Part shown: piece after piece, positions 1 to 10,145 of the stretch | Layout: each line of letters begins with the position of its first letter | Position numbering within the stretch: the first letter of the stretch is position 1 | Assembly: GCA_934045075.1 (NCBI GenBank) | Contig: OW203727.1 | Coordinates: 18,784,861-18,848,860, forward strand | Reading direction: 5' to 3' | Length of the DNA stretch: 64,000 nucleotides | From: Yponomeuta sedellus | Lineage: Eukaryota; Arthropoda; Insecta; Lepidoptera; Yponomeutidae | Notes under the pieces: generated by a model | Database searches by the model: none | Told to the model about the DNA's origin: nothing | The model's input: the letters and a program-made list of their open reading frames with translations, nothing else | Translations under genes and position numbers: made by a program

Positions 1-41
1 TTTCAACACAGAATCGTTAAATAATCATTTTAAGACTTTCT

Positions 42-231
42 TTTGATTTCCCGGCTTTCACTTGTTTTCCCGGCGTTCACTTGTTTTCCAGATGTTCACT
101 TGTTTTTTCTACATTCACTTTTTTTCCGGACGTTCAATTGTTTTCTGGATATTCACTTGTTTTTTCTACATTCACTTGTTTTCCCGACGTTCAATTGTTT
201 TCCAGATGTTCACTTGTTTTCATGTTGTTCA
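42..231. repeat. 19-bp minisatellite with 57-bp higher-order period
   Basis: Ten consecutive 19-bp units, mostly of the form CTTGTTTTCC-N-GA-N-GTTCA. Units fall into three types by their core (CCAGATGTTCA, TTTCTACATTCA, CCGGACGTTCA) that recur in the same order, giving a 57-bp higher-order repeat. Because 57 is divisible by three, a spurious open frame with 19-residue periodicity runs through it. It lies in the intron (or upstream region) of the SLC6 gene. No function seen. Confidence 0.9.
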
Positions 232-284
232 TAATATAAAAAAAAATACTTCCGAAACTACCAACCGAACTAGTGAAACTAAAA

Positions 285-332
285 AGTGTCAGTAGTTCGG
301 TCAACTGGACTAACAACCGAACTACTGACACT
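285..332. repeat. perfect 17-bp inverted repeat, 14-nt loop
   Basis: Arms 285-301 (AGTGTCAGTAGTTCGGT) and 316-332 are exact reverse complements. An imperfect relative of the arm (ACCGAACTAGTGAAACT) precedes it near 262-280, so this may be the core of a degraded fold-back element. Confidence 0.8.
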
Positions 333-619
333 AGAGGGCAAAATCGACCAATGAGGTACTGACTATTAGAAATGACATTTCGAATGAGTTTTGTGTTGGA
401 AAAGTTGCAGCAAATTGCCTGCATTTGTGAAGTCTGTGACGAGCGCTTGTCGCGGTGGTACATGTTTTACTTCGAAATATGTATAAAAGGCACCATCTCA
501 TATCTTTAAATACTTTACAAACTATTTATAAAGAACTTGCTCCACTAGTACTCAGTACATAATAGGCAGTACTTAGTTCCGCACTCAGCCTTATTGGTAC
601 CTCATTTGGTTGTTTCCAG

Positions 620-754
620 TGTGTATCAGTATCCTGGTGTTACGGCATCAACCGTGCAATGGATGACTTAGCAAGCATGCATATGAGATTCAACCGGTTC
701 TACACGCTTACATGGAAACTTCTATTCACGTTTCTAACGCCATTTAGCTGTTTA
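620..754 (+). CDS. SLC6-family transporter, internal coding exon (TM10-TM11 region)
   Basis: 45 codons, phase 0 at both ends, between acceptor TTTCCAG (613-619) and donor GTAAGT (755-760). The peptide contains WCYGINRAMDD followed by LTWKLLFTFLTP, which matches the SLC6 (neurotransmitter:sodium symporter) block W-x-YG-x-x-R-x-x-x-D...W-K-x-x-x-x-x-x-TP linking TM10 to TM11. These are Na+/Cl--coupled plasma-membrane carriers of amines or amino acids. The next exon at 2118 continues TM11 in the same phase. Upstream exons (TM1-TM9) must lie left of the window. An apparent start codon at 659 is internal, not a translation start. Family assignment is firm; substrate and subfamily cannot be told from the C-terminal quarter alone. 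Confidence 0.85.
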
Positions 755-858
755 GTAAGTAGAAATAACCAATTGCAGCTAAGAAATTATCAGTCTTCAA
801 TAAAAAAATATCGCCTGTGTATGACCGACGTAATTAAGTATCCGCGAGGCTTCTTCTT

Positions 859-1113
859 GCTTCTGCTGTGTGGTGTCGACCTAAAGAATAGCACCAATCC
901 AATTCTTCCCGCGGGTGTTGTAAAAGGCGACTAAGGGACACAAACCGGGGGGTGGGCAGCAGCGCCCCCTGCAGTACAATTCCACCGAACTGCGATCCCC
1001 GACCCGCATGCCCAGAGTGGGGATTATGGGCATTACCCCCTATGATAGTACTACGTGGCGCTCTTTAGGGGAGGGATATGTCCTGCAGTGGACTAGTATA
1101 GCCTGAAGACGAG
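859..1113 (+). mobile_element. family A chimeric retroelement copy
   Basis: Body (CCGCGGGTGTTGTAAAAGGC ... CAGCAGCGCCCCCTGCAGTAC) followed by a short tail encoding the LINE ORF2 ending (G-x-x-Y-V-L/Q-Q-W-T). Close copies are at 48157-48400, 50113-50370 and 63464-63668. Lies in the first visible SLC6 intron. The shared tail suggests it borrows LINE machinery; inference. Confidence 0.75.
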
Positions 1114-1620
1114 GCTTCTTGTTACAATGTGTAACATTTGTAATATCACAGAAAAAAAGGAAGTAATACTAATTTAGGAAGAACATTAGAAATAATAAAG
1201 ATTTAAATCTGCTAGCACCTTGTAGAATTTCCCGGAAATTACTTTTACGGATGTTGTACTAGAAAAAGTAGGTTTTATATTTTAATCCATAGTATTTTCA
1301 CATAACTTAACGCCTAGTGTTTATTTGTACATTTTACAGTATGAGTGGGAACGTCCAAGAAATTATTTTGCAGATCAATTCACACTATTAGGCTGACTTT
1401 TTTACGGTCTATTCACCGGTAATAGTCACAAGTCTACGTGATTATTAGACCTAGTTCACTATTTTAGTGCTTAATGCGTAGCAAATCCTACCGGTTTTCT
1501 GTTATCAAAGAATTGATAGTTATCCACAATACAATACTATATCACAGTATGTTTAACAATCAATCCTTCATATCATGTGTGGAAACGCATTTTATTCACT
1601 TTTGAAGTTATTTTCCTTTT

Positions 1621-1940
1621 TCAACCGACTTAAAAAAAGAGGAGGTTCTCAGTTGGTCAGGATCTCTTTTATGTATGTTCCCCGACTACTCGAAGACGCG
1701 TGAACTGATTTGGTAAATTCTGTTTTGTTTTAAAGGGTAGACTTCATAGTTGGTCACCAGTTTAGGATCTGTTGACGAAATCCTGGAGAAATGGAAAGCA
1801 ATTCTTCAAATTTTTAAGAAGATAATTGGTGTTTTTGTCTAATGACTCATGTGTCTGCTTTCGGAAAAAAACGATTTGCGGAGTCACAGTGATAGTCGCA
1901 AAGAATCGAAATAAAAAAAATAAAACCGACTTCAAAACAC
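1621..1940 (+). repeat. dispersed repeat bounded by AACCGACTT motifs
   Basis: Begins TCAACCGACTTAAAAAAAGA and ends with AAACCGACTTCAAAACAC. The interior (GAGGAGGTTCTCAG, TATGTATGTTCC, GAACTGATTTGG) is the kind of sequence I associate with a very abundant lepidopteran interspersed repeat. No coding capacity. Intronic. Confidence 0.5.
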
Positions 1941-2035
1941 TACAGATTAGTGCAGTAGTGTTTTTATTTTAAAAAAAAATCCAATAGTTCACCAGTACTC
2001 TCTTTACTAATTACAGCCATTCAGATGCTTAACTT

Positions 2036-2080
2036 AGAGACCCGTGCCCCAGCAGTGCGGACATACTAGGGTTGATAACG
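2036..2080 (+). mobile_element. family B (5S-SINE) 3' tail fragment
   Basis: Only the terminal AGAGACCCGTGCCCCAGCAG ... GGGTTGATAACG portion is present; 5' truncated. Confidence 0.7.
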
Positions 2081-2117
2081 TAACGTTGATGCTTAACTAT
2101 ATTTTCTTTTTTCATAG

Positions 2118-2270
2118 AGTGTTTTAGTGTTCATAATGATACATTGGGAGAATTCCTCGCATGGGGCTTACAAGTTTCCACCAATGGCGGACGCTCTGGG
2201 CTGGGCGGTCGGTGGGTCGACTCTGATATTCTTCCCACTGACCATTCTATGGACTTACTTTAAAGGAATG
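2118..2270 (+). CDS. SLC6-family transporter, internal coding exon (TM11-TM12)
   Basis: 51 codons, phase 0 in and out, with acceptor TTTTTTCATAG (ends 2117) and donor GTGAGT (2271). The peptide holds a hydrophobic start (SVLVFIMIHW), an extracellular loop with the typical Y-x-F/Y-P-P-x-A-D-A-x-G-W block (YKFPPMADALGW), then TM12 (STLIFFPLTILW) and a cytosolic TYFKGM. This is the canonical TM11-EL6-TM12 order of SLC6 carriers, directly following the preceding exon. The NSS sequon at about residue 12 could be glycosylated in the loop. Read through the donor, the frame hits a stop within nine codons, so splicing is needed. Confidence 0.87.
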
Positions 2271-3228
2271 GTGAGTATTACCAAAAAGCATTACTAGAAA
2301 AAATCAGACTTCAGCTCTATTTTGTGAGAATGTTATTTTGTTTATTTATTTAATTGTAATTTTGTGGAAAAACAGTTTTATCGGTATTGGTATAACATAT
2401 TTATAAATACTCGTCGTTTCCGAAATTTTGCTCGAAACTGTGAATCCTTTAAAAGAGCTACTATATATTGTTAATTGGTTTTATATTTAAATTCAAAGTG
2501 ATAAGGTTCAATTTGAGGTGGGACCATTATACCATTGCCTGGTGAAGGGTCTCCTAAACGCCTCCAATTCAAATAATCTGTAGTGGAGATTTTACAAGGA
2601 ATATATGAAATCACAGATTAAATAATCTGCATCTTAGGATTATGTTAGGGGATCTTTGTATAAATAAGGCCGTTAGCCTTGTGCTCTAGAATTAACGCAG
2701 AACATGAACACTTTTTCTTGAGTTTCAATTTTATTCTCATTTCTTTTCAAACCTTAAATCAAATTATTTTTGTATTTTTCAATCTCGATAACTTTCATTG
2801 TATAAAAATACGTAGTGATTATTTTTAATTTTGCTATTTGTCAGTAGATTAACCATCCGTAAAAAAACTGTTTTTAAGTTATTTCAAATTTGTTTAACTA
2901 TAACAATAATTGCTTCCTAAATTGAGAATTTTTACGTACATTTTAAATTCTTTTTTATAGTTACACTATACTTTATTGCAAACATAAGAGGCATAAATAA
3001 AACCAAAAATATATGTAATTAATTTTTGATAAAAAAGTGTTTTCCAAAATTATTGAAAATTGTAAAAAGTACATGGTACTATAAATATGTCTTGAATGGT
3101 CGCACTTGTATTATCTATCAAATCCGCGGACCACATTTGTCACAGCAACAACAGTATATTATTATACGAGCGAGACAGCAGACTAAAAAAAGTCTGCAAT
3201 GTTAAAGAAACAGAGACAAATATCACGA
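2271..3228. other. SLC6 intron, unassigned AT-rich DNA
   Basis: No coding or repeat family recognised; very AT-rich with T/A homopolymer runs. Confidence 0.5.
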
Positions 3229-3450
3229 CGTCTGTGGCGTAGCGGTAGCGCGTCTGCCTACCATGCAAGAGGTCCCGGGTTCGAATCCCGGCTGGGAACA
3301 AAAAAAAACCCCAGGTCTTGGATGTTTATATGTTTGTGATGTCGTTGTTTCTGGTTCCCACGAAACAGGGTATCCTAGTGTTGGGCCAGAAGCAATGCAT
3401 GTGCTTGTATGTAAATGTTATAAAAAAAAATATATACTTTTATATTTTTG
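3229..3450 (+). mobile_element. family G tRNA-derived SINE
   Basis: Head resembles a glycine-type tRNA: A-box-like TGGCGTAGCGGTAGCGCG and B box GGTTCGAATCC, then CGGCTGGGAAC, a body (CCCCAGGTCTTGGATG) and an A-rich tail. Acceptor ends do not pair, so this is not a functional tRNA gene. Related copies: 11559-11985 and 15372-15580. Confidence 0.75.
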
Positions 3451-3529
3451 AAGCATTTACCAAATAAATTCTCAATCCAGAAGCTATCGTCTATAACGTT
3501 AAAAAAATTTCGTTGTAATCATGTTTCAG

Positions 3530-3606
3530 CGTGGAAAAGTATTTTTTAAGCCGACAGCACATTGGAAATCAACTTTAACGCAGGCTGTAATGGGATCCCG
3601 ATCACG
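3530..3606 (+). CDS. SLC6-family transporter, penultimate coding exon (cytosolic C-terminus)
   Basis: 77 nt between acceptor TGTTTCAG (ends 3529) and donor GTAAAT (3607). Enters in phase 0 from the TM12 exon and exits with two bases (CG). It encodes RGKVFFKPTAHWKSTL and a short basic stretch, matching the conserved post-TM12 SLC6 pattern of a P-T-x-x-W motif. Too short to be noticed as an open frame; supported by splice sites, phase match on both sides and family motif. Confidence 0.8.
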
Positions 3607-3667
3607 GTAAATATTTTATTCTGTAATACTCAAGATAGGTTTCTTAAGTAATACGGTCTCTTTTTAC

Positions 3668-3776
3668 AGCGTCGGAGTGGTCCCTTCCCCCATCTAGTGT
3701 GAGTGAAGATACCACTGGACGCTGTATAAATCATCTCATTAAGTAGATGCAAAAAGGCCAATATTATTATTATTAT
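3668..3776 (+). mobile_element. family C SINE, 3' fragment
   Basis: 3' third only (CGTCGGAGTGGTCCCTTC to TAGATGCAAAAAGGCC) with an (ATT)n tail; inside the last SLC6 intron. Confidence 0.75.
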
Positions 3777-3831
3777 ACAATTTTCAATAAAGAATCCCTT
3801 AGAAGTTAAAGTTGACACGTAGTTAAGTTAA

Positions 3832-4064
3832 ATCATCATCATCATCACCTATTATGTCCCCACCAAGGGGCACGGGTCCCTACCCTGAGGAGGTATAGGC
3901 CATACTCCACCACGGGTACCCAAGTCCGGATTGGTGGAGGCTTGCACTAGCGGCTGGTCTTACTGTCAGAAGTTTTCAAGGCGCCCTATGTCCTCTGACT
4001 TGGCTTAACGACTACCAACTATCGACTGCAGCCGGCACCAACTGCTTAGCGTGCTTTGCGAAGC
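3832..4064 (-). mobile_element. family B SINE, 5' truncated
   Basis: Antisense copy beginning with an (ATC)n tail; the 5S-like head is missing. Belongs to the subfamily with GACTAGTGGCTGGTCT-like interior, as do 10146-10487 and 42484-42660. Confidence 0.75.
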
Positions 4065-4150
4065 TTTCTTTATATTTGTTGTTGAACTGAGATAATATAT
4101 CCATTGAAAATCACAAGTCAATTTATGACCTAAATAATGTTTTTTTCCAG

Positions 4151-4202
4151 GAATGACGATAGCACACGTAACGACCCTGATGATGGTGCTGAAGATATAT
4201 AA
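4151..4202 (+). CDS. SLC6-family transporter, terminal coding exon and stop
   Basis: Acceptor TTTTTTTCCAG ends at 4150. The first base completes the split codon CG|G (Arg), then 16 codons (NDDSTRNDPDDGAEDI) lead to TAA at 4200-4202. The phase fits only the 3530-3606 exon; joining directly from 2270 would give a stop after one codon. The tail is strongly acidic and ends E-D-I, which could fit a class III PDZ ligand (inference). A 3' UTR follows to at least about 4560, with a possible ATTAAA near 4332 and AATAAAG inside a LINE fragment at about 4705. Confidence 0.75.
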
Positions 4203-4564
4203 TAGGAAAACATTGTTAATTATGTACCTAATAAGGCTGAACAGATTCTAGTGAAGATTGTATTTATAATCAGTTTTATTTTACTGTGTATTTTGTACAT
4301 AAAAATACTTTTTGTGTACACTTTTCACACGATTAAATCAGTTTTAAATCAGTAAATAACTTTAAATCTATTCGAAATGAACATGCGAACAGAAAGTTCG
4401 ACTTTAGATCTCAATATTTATTTGGATATTGATTTCCTAGGCATGATCGCGCGAAAAAAAATCTAATTCTAAATCGTATTTATGAAAGTTTATCATAACT
4501 TTTATGTAATGGTTTATGTAGGTATATTGTTATTTATATAAGTAGTGTATTAATATATTCATAT
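4203..4564 (+). other. probable SLC6 3' UTR
   Basis: AT-rich non-coding sequence after the stop. The polyadenylation site is not certain: candidates are ATTAAA near 4332 or the AATAAAG at about 4705. Confidence 0.4.
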
Positions 4565-4735
4565 TTGCACCGACTACCCGTCTCTTATTTCCTTCAGCAA
4601 CTTTCCATCGCCGTGAGGTTGTCTGGAGAAATTGCTTTTAGCAATAAGTCCGCCAATTGTACTTTGTATCTTTACATGTTTTGTAATATGTGCTCTTGTG
4701 TACAATAAAGAATATTCTTATCTTATCTTTCAAGC
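4565..4735 (+). mobile_element. family I LINE 3' end
   Basis: GCTTTTAGCAATAAGTCCGC ... GTACAATAAAGAATATTC(TTATC)n: the 3' UTR and polyadenylation-like end of a 5'-truncated LINE. May double as the SLC6 polyadenylation region. Confidence 0.6.
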
Positions 4736-4997
4736 AATTACGCCGCTTGTGTAAAGTACCTACACCTTTCTATTATACCCGATAGAAAGAGAAAGAGTGA
4801 TGAAAAGATGGGAAATGGACATGGAAATTCACATTTCGTATTTCGCCAGGCTTATAAAAGGAGATCGCTCGCTAATCTACCATCTCCGCGTGGGCGACAA
4901 AATACCAAAAACAAAAGAACAACTCACTGTAAAAAACTTTTGGCGCTTTGCGGTGCTAACTTGCATCAAAACTTGTTTTATAATAGGTACGTGTTTT

Positions 4998-5050
4998 TGG
5001 GGGTGAGCTATGTCCAGCAGTGGACTAGTATAGCCTGACGACGACTTCTT
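4998..5050 (+). mobile_element. LINE ORF2 C-terminal tag
   Basis: Reads G-x-S-YVQQWTSIA-stop followed by GACGAC. The preceding 200 bases are open but unrecognised. Confidence 0.55.
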
Positions 5051-5069
5051 TTTCAAAAAAGGAAGTTAG

Positions 5070-5155
5070 ATGTTTACTTTTTGAAAAAAAAAACGTATTA
5101 TTATACAAGTATGATTTTTATTTCATTGGTAGCGCTAGTTAGCGCCTTAAAGGTG
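5070..5155 (-). mobile_element. family K MITE-like repeat
   Basis: AACGTATTATTATACAAG ... GGTAGCGCTAGTTAGCGCC. Same layout, in reverse, as 27025-27150 and 27405-27545; also at 27640-27740 and 49040-49145. Confidence 0.55.
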
Positions 5156-5257
5156 AACGCACTTCGAACGAGCCAAACGAAAAAAAATCTAGAGTTCTTT
5201 GTAAGTGGTCCTGTGTACGAGAGTATTTCCTCTGTGATGGAACCCACGCATCAGCGC

Positions 5258-5352
5258 TCGCCACAATGGCTAAGGTTATGTAGAGACAAAGCATTTAAAA
5301 TAAAAAAAACATACCGTCAAACGAACAAATCCGGAGGGACATTTAAATCATA
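5258..5352 (+). pseudogene. possible LINE endonuclease-RT linker fragment
   Basis: Translates to PQWLRLCRDKAFKIKKTYRQ then TNKSGGTFKSY, resembling the W-x-x-x-L-x-x-x-x-x-x-K-K-x-x-x-x-x-x-K segment between endonuclease and RT of jockey-like LINEs. Abuts a family B copy. Tentative. Confidence 0.3.
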
Positions 5353-5366
5353 CAGTGCAGTGGAAA

Positions 5367-5720
5367 CCCTTGTATGTTTCCACTGCTGGGGCACGGGTGC
5401 ATCGCAGGAAGGTTAGGCCATACTCCAGCACGGGGGCCAAGTTCGGGTTGCTAGAGGATTGTAAGACAGTGTCGGGCCTTACTGTCAGAAGCTATCAAGC
5501 CGCCCATAAGGCCTCTGACATGGCTTAACGACTGCCATTATATGACAGGCAACACCAACAGATTAACGTGCTTGGCGGAGCTCGGAAGAGCTCGGAAAAA
5601 TGCCACTAGCGGTAGTCACGGGACGGTCAGTCATCCTGTACTTGAACGCGCCTGTTGTTGCTTAACTCAAGTGATTGATTGATTCAACTCACTCGGTTCG
5701 CCTGGGCCACGAGCGCTTCA
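5367..5720 (-). mobile_element. family B 5S-rRNA-derived SINE, near full length
   Basis: Antisense; tail CCTTGTATG at left, 5S-like head at right (CGCGCCTGTTGTTGCTTAAC ending GAGCGCTTC). The interior carries the paired GCCCATAAGGCCTCTGACAT block shared by the family. Confidence 0.8.
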
Positions 5721-7339
5721 AACATGTAGGGATAGAGATAAAGAGAAATAGTTTCTGGCCAACACAAGAGAATTACGGATTATGGATGGAATGAACAAAA
5801 ATCTATCCAGGCCGTTTTTTTTATTTTTATTCGTAAGTTTCTATTATCTTCATGATTTACTTGTGCTACATTTGTGTTACAAAAGAAATAAATGTTTTTC
5901 GCTTTCACTACTATTTCAAGCCATTCGTAATCATTGCTTTAATCAAGAAGCATGAAGCCTTTACGATTTACGTGCCCGTTAGCGGGGCTCTTCATACTGA
6001 ATCTTACAATGACGTCGTTTTTCGTCGATCTGTCAAGAAAAAAAAACTGTATCATATTGGGGTCATATCATATCTACACGTCTTCTATACGCGGTAAAAA
6101 GTATATAATTTTTTGGACGTTAGGTTAGTCAAATCAAAAACAGAAATAATCTTCTTAAGATTCCGCGGCTACTTGTTCACGGGACATTATATCTATCTAT
6201 CTGTGAATCGTGCTTCTGTCACAGATATTCCTTTAGCGGCTGAACTTCCAATTGGATTTCAGAAACTAATCCTTTTTAAACCGAAGCAAATTAATATAGA
6301 TCTTATCGCGCCGCAAAGCTTCAAAGTAAAATATCAACTCTGGTCTTTTCTTGATTTAAGTTGATCGTAATTTTATCATCTTTGTCCCACTTTGCAGTTG
6401 ACTTAGGGTGGCTTTTGATGGAATCTTTCAAACGGACTACGTTTCTACATCGCGAATAAAATGGGTTGATTAATTCAACTGAACAACTATGTTGCACATG
6501 TAATGCATTATAGTTATTCAGGCCAGCGATAGACTTTAACGAAATTACTTTCAGGGCGTTATATTCTGTTTGATTAATTCATTACTCGACTACTTAACTA
6601 TGCCATGACATAAAAGTGAAAACAATAGCATGATTAGTAGAAAACTTGCTTTATCGCCTACTCGTAGAGTGTTGGTAGAATAGTCAGTTGGACCTTAGCT
6701 TCAAATTGAAGAGTACTCAAAATAGGAGCCCTGGGATCAAAATTAGTTTATAACGATGACCGAATAAAGTGACTAAGTGCCAAGATCGAGCTAGTATCGT
6801 AGACAAATCTGAGTCTCCGCTTGCTATGTTGGTCTACTACGATATGAGAAAAGTGTGTAAGGGAAACGATGTATGCATATTGACGATGCAAAATCAAATC
6901 AAAGTATTTTATTCAAAATTACACGTAAACTGTGACGTATTGAGCGTTACAAGTTAAGCTAGGTATCCATTTCAAAATCAAGATCACTTTGGAGAAAAAA
7001 ATGATAAAAACATTACAAACTTAGTCTTTTCAAAGTCCTTCATTAACAGAGTTTGCTAAATTGTTATAAAACATAGAACTCATGCATTGCACTGACTTTA
7101 ATTCCAGACATCATCGTCATCTAAATAGTAATAATATAGGTGAGTAGGTGGTGGGTGAAATTTTATTTTAACTGTACCGCTGAACGCAATGCGACATTAC
7201 GTCCGTTCAAGAAACCTTTATGGGTTTCAGGAATGTTTGGTCTCCGTAAATTCAGCTCCAGCCAAACAGTCCTAGACTCACGCCCATCACCGAGACCTTT
7301 CATAGACTCACTGAGAAGAAGTGGGTGCTGTTTATTGGT

Positions 7340-7341
<2 letters not shown>
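5721..7341. other. unassigned unique sequence
   Basis: Short open frames at 5852-6097 and 6113-6364 show no motif I recognise. A (TATC)n micro-tract sits near 6189. No repeat family identified. Confidence 0.4.

Positions 7342-7421
<80 letters not shown>
7342..7421. repeat. (TA)n microsatellite, about 40 units
   Basis: Pure AT/TA dinucleotide run. Both strands give spurious IYIYIY frames. Confidence 0.98.
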
Positions 7422-7424
<3 letters not shown>

Positions 7425-7426
7425 AC

Positions 7427-7463
7427 GAGCAGGAGAGAGCATATGCAACTCTCTCTCCTGCTC
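7427..7463. repeat. 13-bp perfect inverted repeat
   Basis: GAGCAGGAGAGAG (7427-7439) and its reverse complement (7451-7463), 11-nt loop, directly after the (TA)n run. Could extrude as a cruciform with it. Confidence 0.7.
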
Positions 7464-7510
7464 AACTTTGTCGCACAGCAGTTTTGGTTGTAGGTCAGTG
7501 ATGATAAAAG

Positions 7511-7660
7511 AAGGCGGCTTGATAACTTCTGACAGTAAGGCCCGCTACTGTCTTACACACCTCCATCAACCCGGACTTGGCCCCCGTGGTGGAGTACGGC
7601 CTAACCTTCCTGCAATACAGGAAGAGACCCGTGCCCCAGCAGTGGGGACATACAGGGTTG
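7511..7660 (+). mobile_element. family B SINE, 5' truncated
   Basis: Starts at GGCGGCTTGATAACTTCTGA and runs to the CAGTGGGGACATACAGGG tail. Confidence 0.78.
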
Positions 7661-8039
7661 CAATACATGATAAAAAAAGTAGGTGTTGATGTTCAAATCT
7701 TCATGAGGTTTAATGGACACACCGTGCACAGTTACATGTTTGAAAACGTTGTTGTTATTGAGAGGCAAAAACCAACAGTGGCGCTAGCAATAAGACCCGT
7801 GAGATCGACTGTGCGCGGTGCACAGTCAGCAATTCGGTGACCTAGAAAATTGTAGATGCTACCCCGAACACGATTAATACAAAGTGATAGTGAATAAATT
7901 TTCATTTACCACATTTATTTCTATGCTCTAACCTTTCTCCGTTCTTCAATGTGAGGTTGATGTTCTACTAATTAATCTACCAACGTTCTACTAATAGAAC
8001 AGTATTCTACTGATCGCTCTACTATATAAGTTCACACTT
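7661..8039. other. unassigned
   Basis: No motif or repeat recognised. Confidence 0.4.
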
Positions 8040-8325
8040 TGATCGTATGCCATAGTCCTCAACATATTCGAATACCATGTTACGGACGCCTTCGCAAACT
8101 TTCGTGTTTATGTCACTTGACTCCTGCATTTAAATTGCTTAAATTGGAAATTAATTCGATCATTTGATTGTTTCGGCTGCGGTATTTTCCCATTATTGAA
8201 TAAACGACCGCAGCTTTCACAGGGAAACCTGTTTTTAATTCAAAATTGTTTACGAACTGCCGAAATAAAGCAGGTATGCAGTTAACATTGTTAGCTATAG
8301 TCAAGGGCTCAATTAAAACATATGC
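8040..8325 (-). pseudogene. unrecognised coding-like relic with one frameshift
   Basis: On the minus strand a frame from about 8325 to 8113 (containing NNVNCIPALFRQFV and KAAVVYSIMGKYRSRNNQM) ends at a stop near 8113. A different frame then continues 8130-8035 (VCEGVRNMVFEYVEDYGI) to another stop. Amino-acid composition looks protein-like in both parts, suggesting one ancestral frame broken by a single-base indel near 8128. There is no in-frame start and no recognised family; it could be a retroelement, viral or host-gene relic. Confidence 0.35.
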
Positions 8326-8459
8326 TTATGCTAAAAACTTATTAAGCTTGGTTTTTAGTCTTTGTATACACTTACATGTAAATAATCAGTACCAAGAACT
8401 AACTGATAAATTCAATTAGCGGATTGTGCAATTTTGTTTAATTGATTCTTTTCTAAATT

Positions 8460-8512
8460 ATCATCATCATCATCAGCCCGGTGAACCCCACTGCTGGGTA
8501 CAGGCCTCTTCT
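8460..8512 (-). mobile_element. LINE C-terminal tag
   Basis: Minus strand reads E-E-A-C-TQQW-x-S-P-G-stop followed by (GAT)n, the usual end of a lepidopteran LINE ORF2. Confidence 0.55.
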
Positions 8513-8567
8513 AAATTTTACTTAATAATTGAAATAGCTGGGCATCGAACCTGGGTAGGTTAGATGC

Positions 8568-8815
8568 CCAGTGCGAATACCCTTGTTTCCTAATGTATGT
8601 ACATTTGTAAAAGCAATACCATTTGCTAACTGTGAAAGTAAACATGATTGTCTGAGTGTTTAAAGTGTTCAAATACCTCAGCGTTTGAAATTGCCAATAC
8701 ACGTACTTTACTTTAAGTGGTAAAATTTGAGAGAGTTAAAATTAAAATTTGAGATATGTTCTCTCTCTGAGAGAAGGCCTGTGCCCTGCAGGATACACAA
8801 AAAAAATTACGTTTA
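8568..8815 (+). mobile_element. family F SINE, partial
   Basis: Contains the family signature: tRNA-like head remnant, TACATTTGTAAAAGC, CTAACTGTGAAAG, AATACCTCAGCGTTTG and the TCTCTCTCTGAGAGAAGG hairpin before GCCTGTGCCCTGCAG. Confidence 0.65.
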
Positions 8816-8830
8816 TAGGATACACAAAAA

Positions 8831-10145
8831 AAATCGAAGTACGCATCGAGAGTTTTTGTCAAAATAAGAAACAAGTAAAAAAGAAACTAACTATCCAAAC
8901 TAGTAACAAAAAAAACTCGCCCGGAAAACGCGTATATTTCCTGGCAAATTGTTCTGTCGGAAATATATGACGGCAAATATAAAAATGCGACCGTGGCAGT
9001 AGAAGTTTGGCGACAAGTCCACCTGAACGCAGCACCTGCTCGCTGAGCCGAGCGCCCTGTGCACTGCTACCGCCCAAAGGCTATAAGACTAAAAAAAATA
9101 ATAAAAAGAAATGGAAATTTTTTACCAAATAAAATAAATTTTATTTGAACGTAAAGAATTTCATTCTGTTTGCTGAATGTCATACTGTAGTGAAGAAAAA
9201 GGCCTTTTTATTCAAGACATCTTAAATCGAATACATCAGATGCTACCTATACATATGATACGATTACATAATAGCCGTCAATAACTTTGAATGCCAAGAC
9301 ATTAGTTTTCTTACAAAAGTAGGGAAAACATAAGTTCTGAGGCCAGAGACATAAACAGCACTCGCTCACGAGCATAACGCAGAGGCAAGCATATACCCGT
9401 ACGGAATAATAATAATATGCAATGTGTTGACAATATCGCTGAATATAATTGTTATTCATAATATTAATCACTTACTTGAATAAAATTAGTGCTCATGAGT
9501 AACATTTTAAATGAGTTTTGGTTTGGCTTTTATACACAAATGTTTGCTTAATCGATGTTCAAGCAAACATGCTTGATGTATTATTCTTTTATTTACAATT
9601 ATTGGAAACAAAGGAAGCAAAGAGATATTAAAGCCTCATAGTTATTTTCATAAAATCTATACTCAACTAAATGAACCAATATCGATTCATGTCCTCTAAA
9701 CATATTGGCAAAGTTTCGTTGAGATCCGACAGGTCGTTTTTAAATCAAAACCGAAAATTAGTGGGCCGTTCTCCGTCAGCCAAAATTCCACCTCAAAACA
9801 ATTGCAGCTTGATGATTTGTTGGAACTATAAAACATTGCAATCGATGGCGGATGCAAGGTACTGCAACTCTTAACTGTGAAAACTCTCGTCCCCCGAGAC
9901 AGGTTACTCAAAATTATGAATTATATAAACAAGGGCGCCGGCTGCAGAGAACTTTTTCCAACTGCTCAATTTTAAAACAAAAATACGGTCAATTGCAATT
10001 CGAACTCTCGCTATTCCATACAACTACATAATATCATATAACGATAATTAATTCTTTATTGCAATAAAATGTACTTAATCCGCCATATAAACACATACAT
10101 ACGAGAAATACCAGTTATCAATTATAGTTTCCGAGATACCTTTTA
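8831..10145. other. unassigned intergenic
   Basis: A GC-rich island at 8990-9075 (GCAGCACCTGCTCGCTGAGC) contrasts with the AT-rich surroundings. Open frames overlap on both strands without motifs. Confidence 0.4.

Noticed and set aside
2271..4202. Splicing 2270 directly to 4151 as the SLC6 end
   Set aside because: It gives a stop after one codon, whereas including 3530-3606 keeps frame and restores the family's P-T-x-x-W motif.
7140..7689. Overlapping frames with IYIYIY tracts
   Set aside because: They cross the (TA)n microsatellite in several frames and both strands.
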